From: Auanema rhodensis
Lineage: Eukaryota; Nematoda; Chromadorea; Rhabditida; Rhabditidae
NCBI GenBank assembly: GCA_964057225.1
Contig: OZ059894.1
Location: 21,544,476-21,608,475, forward strand
Reading direction: 5' to 3'
DNA length: 64,000 bases
Shown here: piece by piece, positions 62,180-64,000 of the stretch
Position numbering within the stretch: position 1 is the first letter of the stretch
How the letters are laid out: each line of letters opens with the position of its first letter
The notes under the pieces: model-generated
The model's database searches: none
What the model was told of the DNA's origin: nothing
The model's input: the letters and a program-made list of their open reading frames with translations, nothing else
Translations under genes and position numbers: made by a program

Positions 62180-64000
62180 GAATTAATTTTTTCGTTGAAT
62201 AACATTGTCCATCGTCTTTGCCTTAAAAACAGGAATCTAAAAACATCTACTTTTTGCTAAAATATTTTGAAATTTTTCGAAAAAATTTTTGTCAAAATGT
62301 TTTTGGAAGCAATGTTGAGTGTACATGGAAACTCAACATACACTAATGCATCATTTTTCAAACGATCATAACTAATTTTTGTATCAAGCGTTTCTTGATG
62401 TAGTATAGTGCATTCGATGCGGATTTTTAAGCTGCGTCGATCTGTGTTATCAGATTTGCGCTAGCTTAAAAATGCACCGAGATATCAACTGATATAAGTT
62501 CACACTTATATCCTCGATTTTCACCCTGAAGAATTAATTTTTTCGTTGAATAACATTGTCCATCGTCTTTGCCTTAAAAAAAGGAATCTAAAAACATCTA
62601 CTTTTTGCTAAATTATTTTGAAATTTTTCGAAAAAATTTTTGTCAAAATGTTTTTTGAAGCAATGTTGAGTGTACATGGAAACTCAACATACACTAATGC
62701 ATCATTTTTCAAACGATCATAACTAATTTTTGTATTAAGCGTTTCTCAATGTTGTATAGTGCATTCGATGCGGATTTTTAAGCTGCGTCGATCTGTGTTA
62801 TCAGATTTGCGCTAGCTTAAAAATGCACCGAGATATCAACTGATATAAGTTCACACTTATATCCTCGATTTTCACCCTGAAGAATTAATTTTTTCGTTGA
62901 ATAACATTGTCCATCGTCTTTGCCTTAAAAACAGGAATCTAAAAACATCTACTTTTTGCTAAAATATTTTGAAATTTTTCGAAAAAATTTTTGTCAAAAT
63001 GTTTTTGGAAGCAATGTTGAGTGTACATGGAAACTCAACATACACTAATGCATCATTTTTCAAACGATCATAACTAATTTTTGTATCAAGCGTTTCTTGA
63101 TGTAGTATAGTGCATTCGATGCGGTTTTTCAAGCTGCGTCGATCTGTGTTATCAGATTTGCGCTAGCTTAAAAATGCACCGAGATATCAACTGATATAAG
63201 TTCACACTTATATCCTCGATTTTCACCCTGAAGAATTAATTTTTTCGTTGAATAACATTGTCTATCGTCTTTGCCTTGAAAAATGGAATCTAAAAACATC
63301 TACTTTTTGCTAAATTATTTTGAAATTTTTCGAAAAAATTTTTGTCAAAATGTTTTTTGAAGCAATGTTGAGTGTACATGGAAACTCAACATACACTAAT
63401 GCATCATTTTTCAAACGAACATAACTAATTTTTGTATCAAGCGTTTCTCAATGTAGTATAGTGCATTCGATGCGGATTTTTAAGCTGCGTCGATCTGTGT
63501 TATCAGATTTGCGCTAGCTTAAAAATGCACCGAGATATCAACTGATATAAGTTCACACTTATATCCTCGATTTTCACCCTGAAGAATCAATTTTTTCGTT
63601 GAATAACATTGTCCATCGTCTTTGCCTCAAAAAAAGGAATCTAAAAACATCTACTTTTTGCTAAATTATTTTGAAATTTTTCGAAAAAATTTTTGTCAAA
63701 ATGTTTTTTGAAGCAATGTTGAGTGTACATGGAAACTCAACACACACTAATGCATCATTTTTCAAACGATCATAACTAATTTTTGTATTAAGCGTTTCTC
63801 AATGTTGTATAGTGCATTCGATGCGGATTTTTAAGCTGCGTCGATCTGTGTTATCAGATTTGCGCTAGCTTAAAAATGCACCGAGATATCAACTGATATA
63901 AGTTCACACTTATATCCTCGATTTTCACCCTGAAGAATTAATTTTTTCGTTGAATAACATTGTCCATCGTCTTTGCCTTAAAAACAGGAATCTAAAAACA
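62180..64000 (+). repeat. Mixed B3 monomers to the window edge
   Basis: The monomers at 62180 and 62882 share TTAAAAACAGG, CTAAAATATTTTG and CGTTTCTTGATG. Those at 62531 and 63584 share TTTTTTGAAGC with AATGTTGTATAG. The unit at 63233 has ACGAACATAAC but TTATCAGATTTG. The monomer at 63584 has GAATCAATT and GCCTCAAAAAAAGG, both private. The array continues past the right edge. Confidence 0.75.

Larger units (their letters stand above)
1..64000. repeat. 351-bp satellite DNA array filling the window
   Basis: The same 351-bp unit recurs from the first base to the last. In block A the tag TTAAAAATCCGCATCG starts at 1, 352, 703, 1054, 1405, 1755, 2106 and so on. In block B the tag GAATTAATTTTTTCG starts at 7747, 8098, 8449, 8800, 9150 and onward to 63935. 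Spacing is 351 except for eight 350-bp units, one 352-bp unit, the junction at 7401-7515 and one 386-bp unit at 53370. One monomer counted base by base (22132-22482) has 109 G+C of 351. Copies differ at a few diagnostic positions only. No stretch over 300 bases holds anything else. Arrays like this usually form centromeric or pericentromeric heterochromatin; that location is inference, as nothing here shows chromosome position. Confidence 0.98.
53737..64000 (+). repeat. Domain B3 of the plus-orientation array
   Basis: About 30 monomers at exact 351-bp spacing from 53756 to 63935; the last is cut by the window edge after 66 bp. Markers are TTGAAAAATGG, TTAAAAACAGG, GTCTATCG, CAACACACAC, AATGTTGTATAG, GCGGTTTTTCAAGC, TGTATCAAGCG, TTTTTTGAAGC and ACGAACATAAC. 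The first monomer has two private changes beside the boundary: TTTTCATCCTG (53749) and TCGTTTAATAAC (53773). Confidence 0.88.

Noticed and set aside
1-64000. CRISPR array
   Set aside because: The repeat is 351 bp with no alternating unique spacers; variation is a small set of shared alleles.
1-64000. Transposable element, helitron or virus-derived repeat as the source of the array
   Set aside because: No terminal repeats, target-site duplications, coding remnants or integrase- or transposase-like frames are visible in the 351-bp unit in any frame I examined.

Overview
The whole 64 kb window is one satellite DNA array. A 351-bp monomer (about 31% G+C) is repeated head to tail roughly 182 times. 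I found no gene, RNA gene, transposable element or unique sequence. The organism cannot be named from this. A long (~350 bp), A+T-rich, hairpin-bearing monomer in a multi-kilobase array suggests animal, perhaps insect, centromeric or pericentromeric heterochromatin. CpG is not depleted (12 per monomer against about 8 expected), which argues against a heavily CpG-methylated genome such as a vertebrate's. The taxon is inference.

Layout. Block A (1-7400) has the monomer in the opposite orientation to the rest; I call it the minus orientation. It holds 21 full monomers in three successively shorter copies of a higher-order repeat (9, 7 and 4 monomers), then one divergent monomer. At 7401-7515 lies the polarity switch: a truncated monomer, then a 115-bp segment that is a perfect inverted copy of 7777-7891, then the opposite-orientation array. 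Block B (7516-64000) has about 161 monomers in plus orientation and falls into three domains by diagnostic variants. B1 (7516 to about 21780) has a 9-monomer higher-order repeat related to that of block A. B2 (about 21781-53701) is a patchwork of recurring 2-, 3-, 4- and 7-monomer cassettes. B3 (about 53737-64000) is dominated by a 702-bp dimer, then trimer-like units. B1 passes into B2 with no change of phase, but B2/B3 is marked by a 35-bp tandem duplication at 53667-53736, the only large period error inside block B.

Within a monomer there are three inverted repeats (51, 22 and 28 bp) and a short TTTTTCGAAAAA palindrome, an approximately helically phased run of A/T tracts, and an almost invariant stretch of about 85 bp next to a highly variable one. 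The only open reading frames are 63-codon minus-strand frames that appear wherever one substitution removes a stop codon. I treat them as by-products of the repeat. No undescribed protein-based system is present. The interest lies in the inversion junction, the nested higher-order structure and the intra-monomer dyads. Monomer and variant assignments were made by eye on diagnostic positions, not by alignment software.
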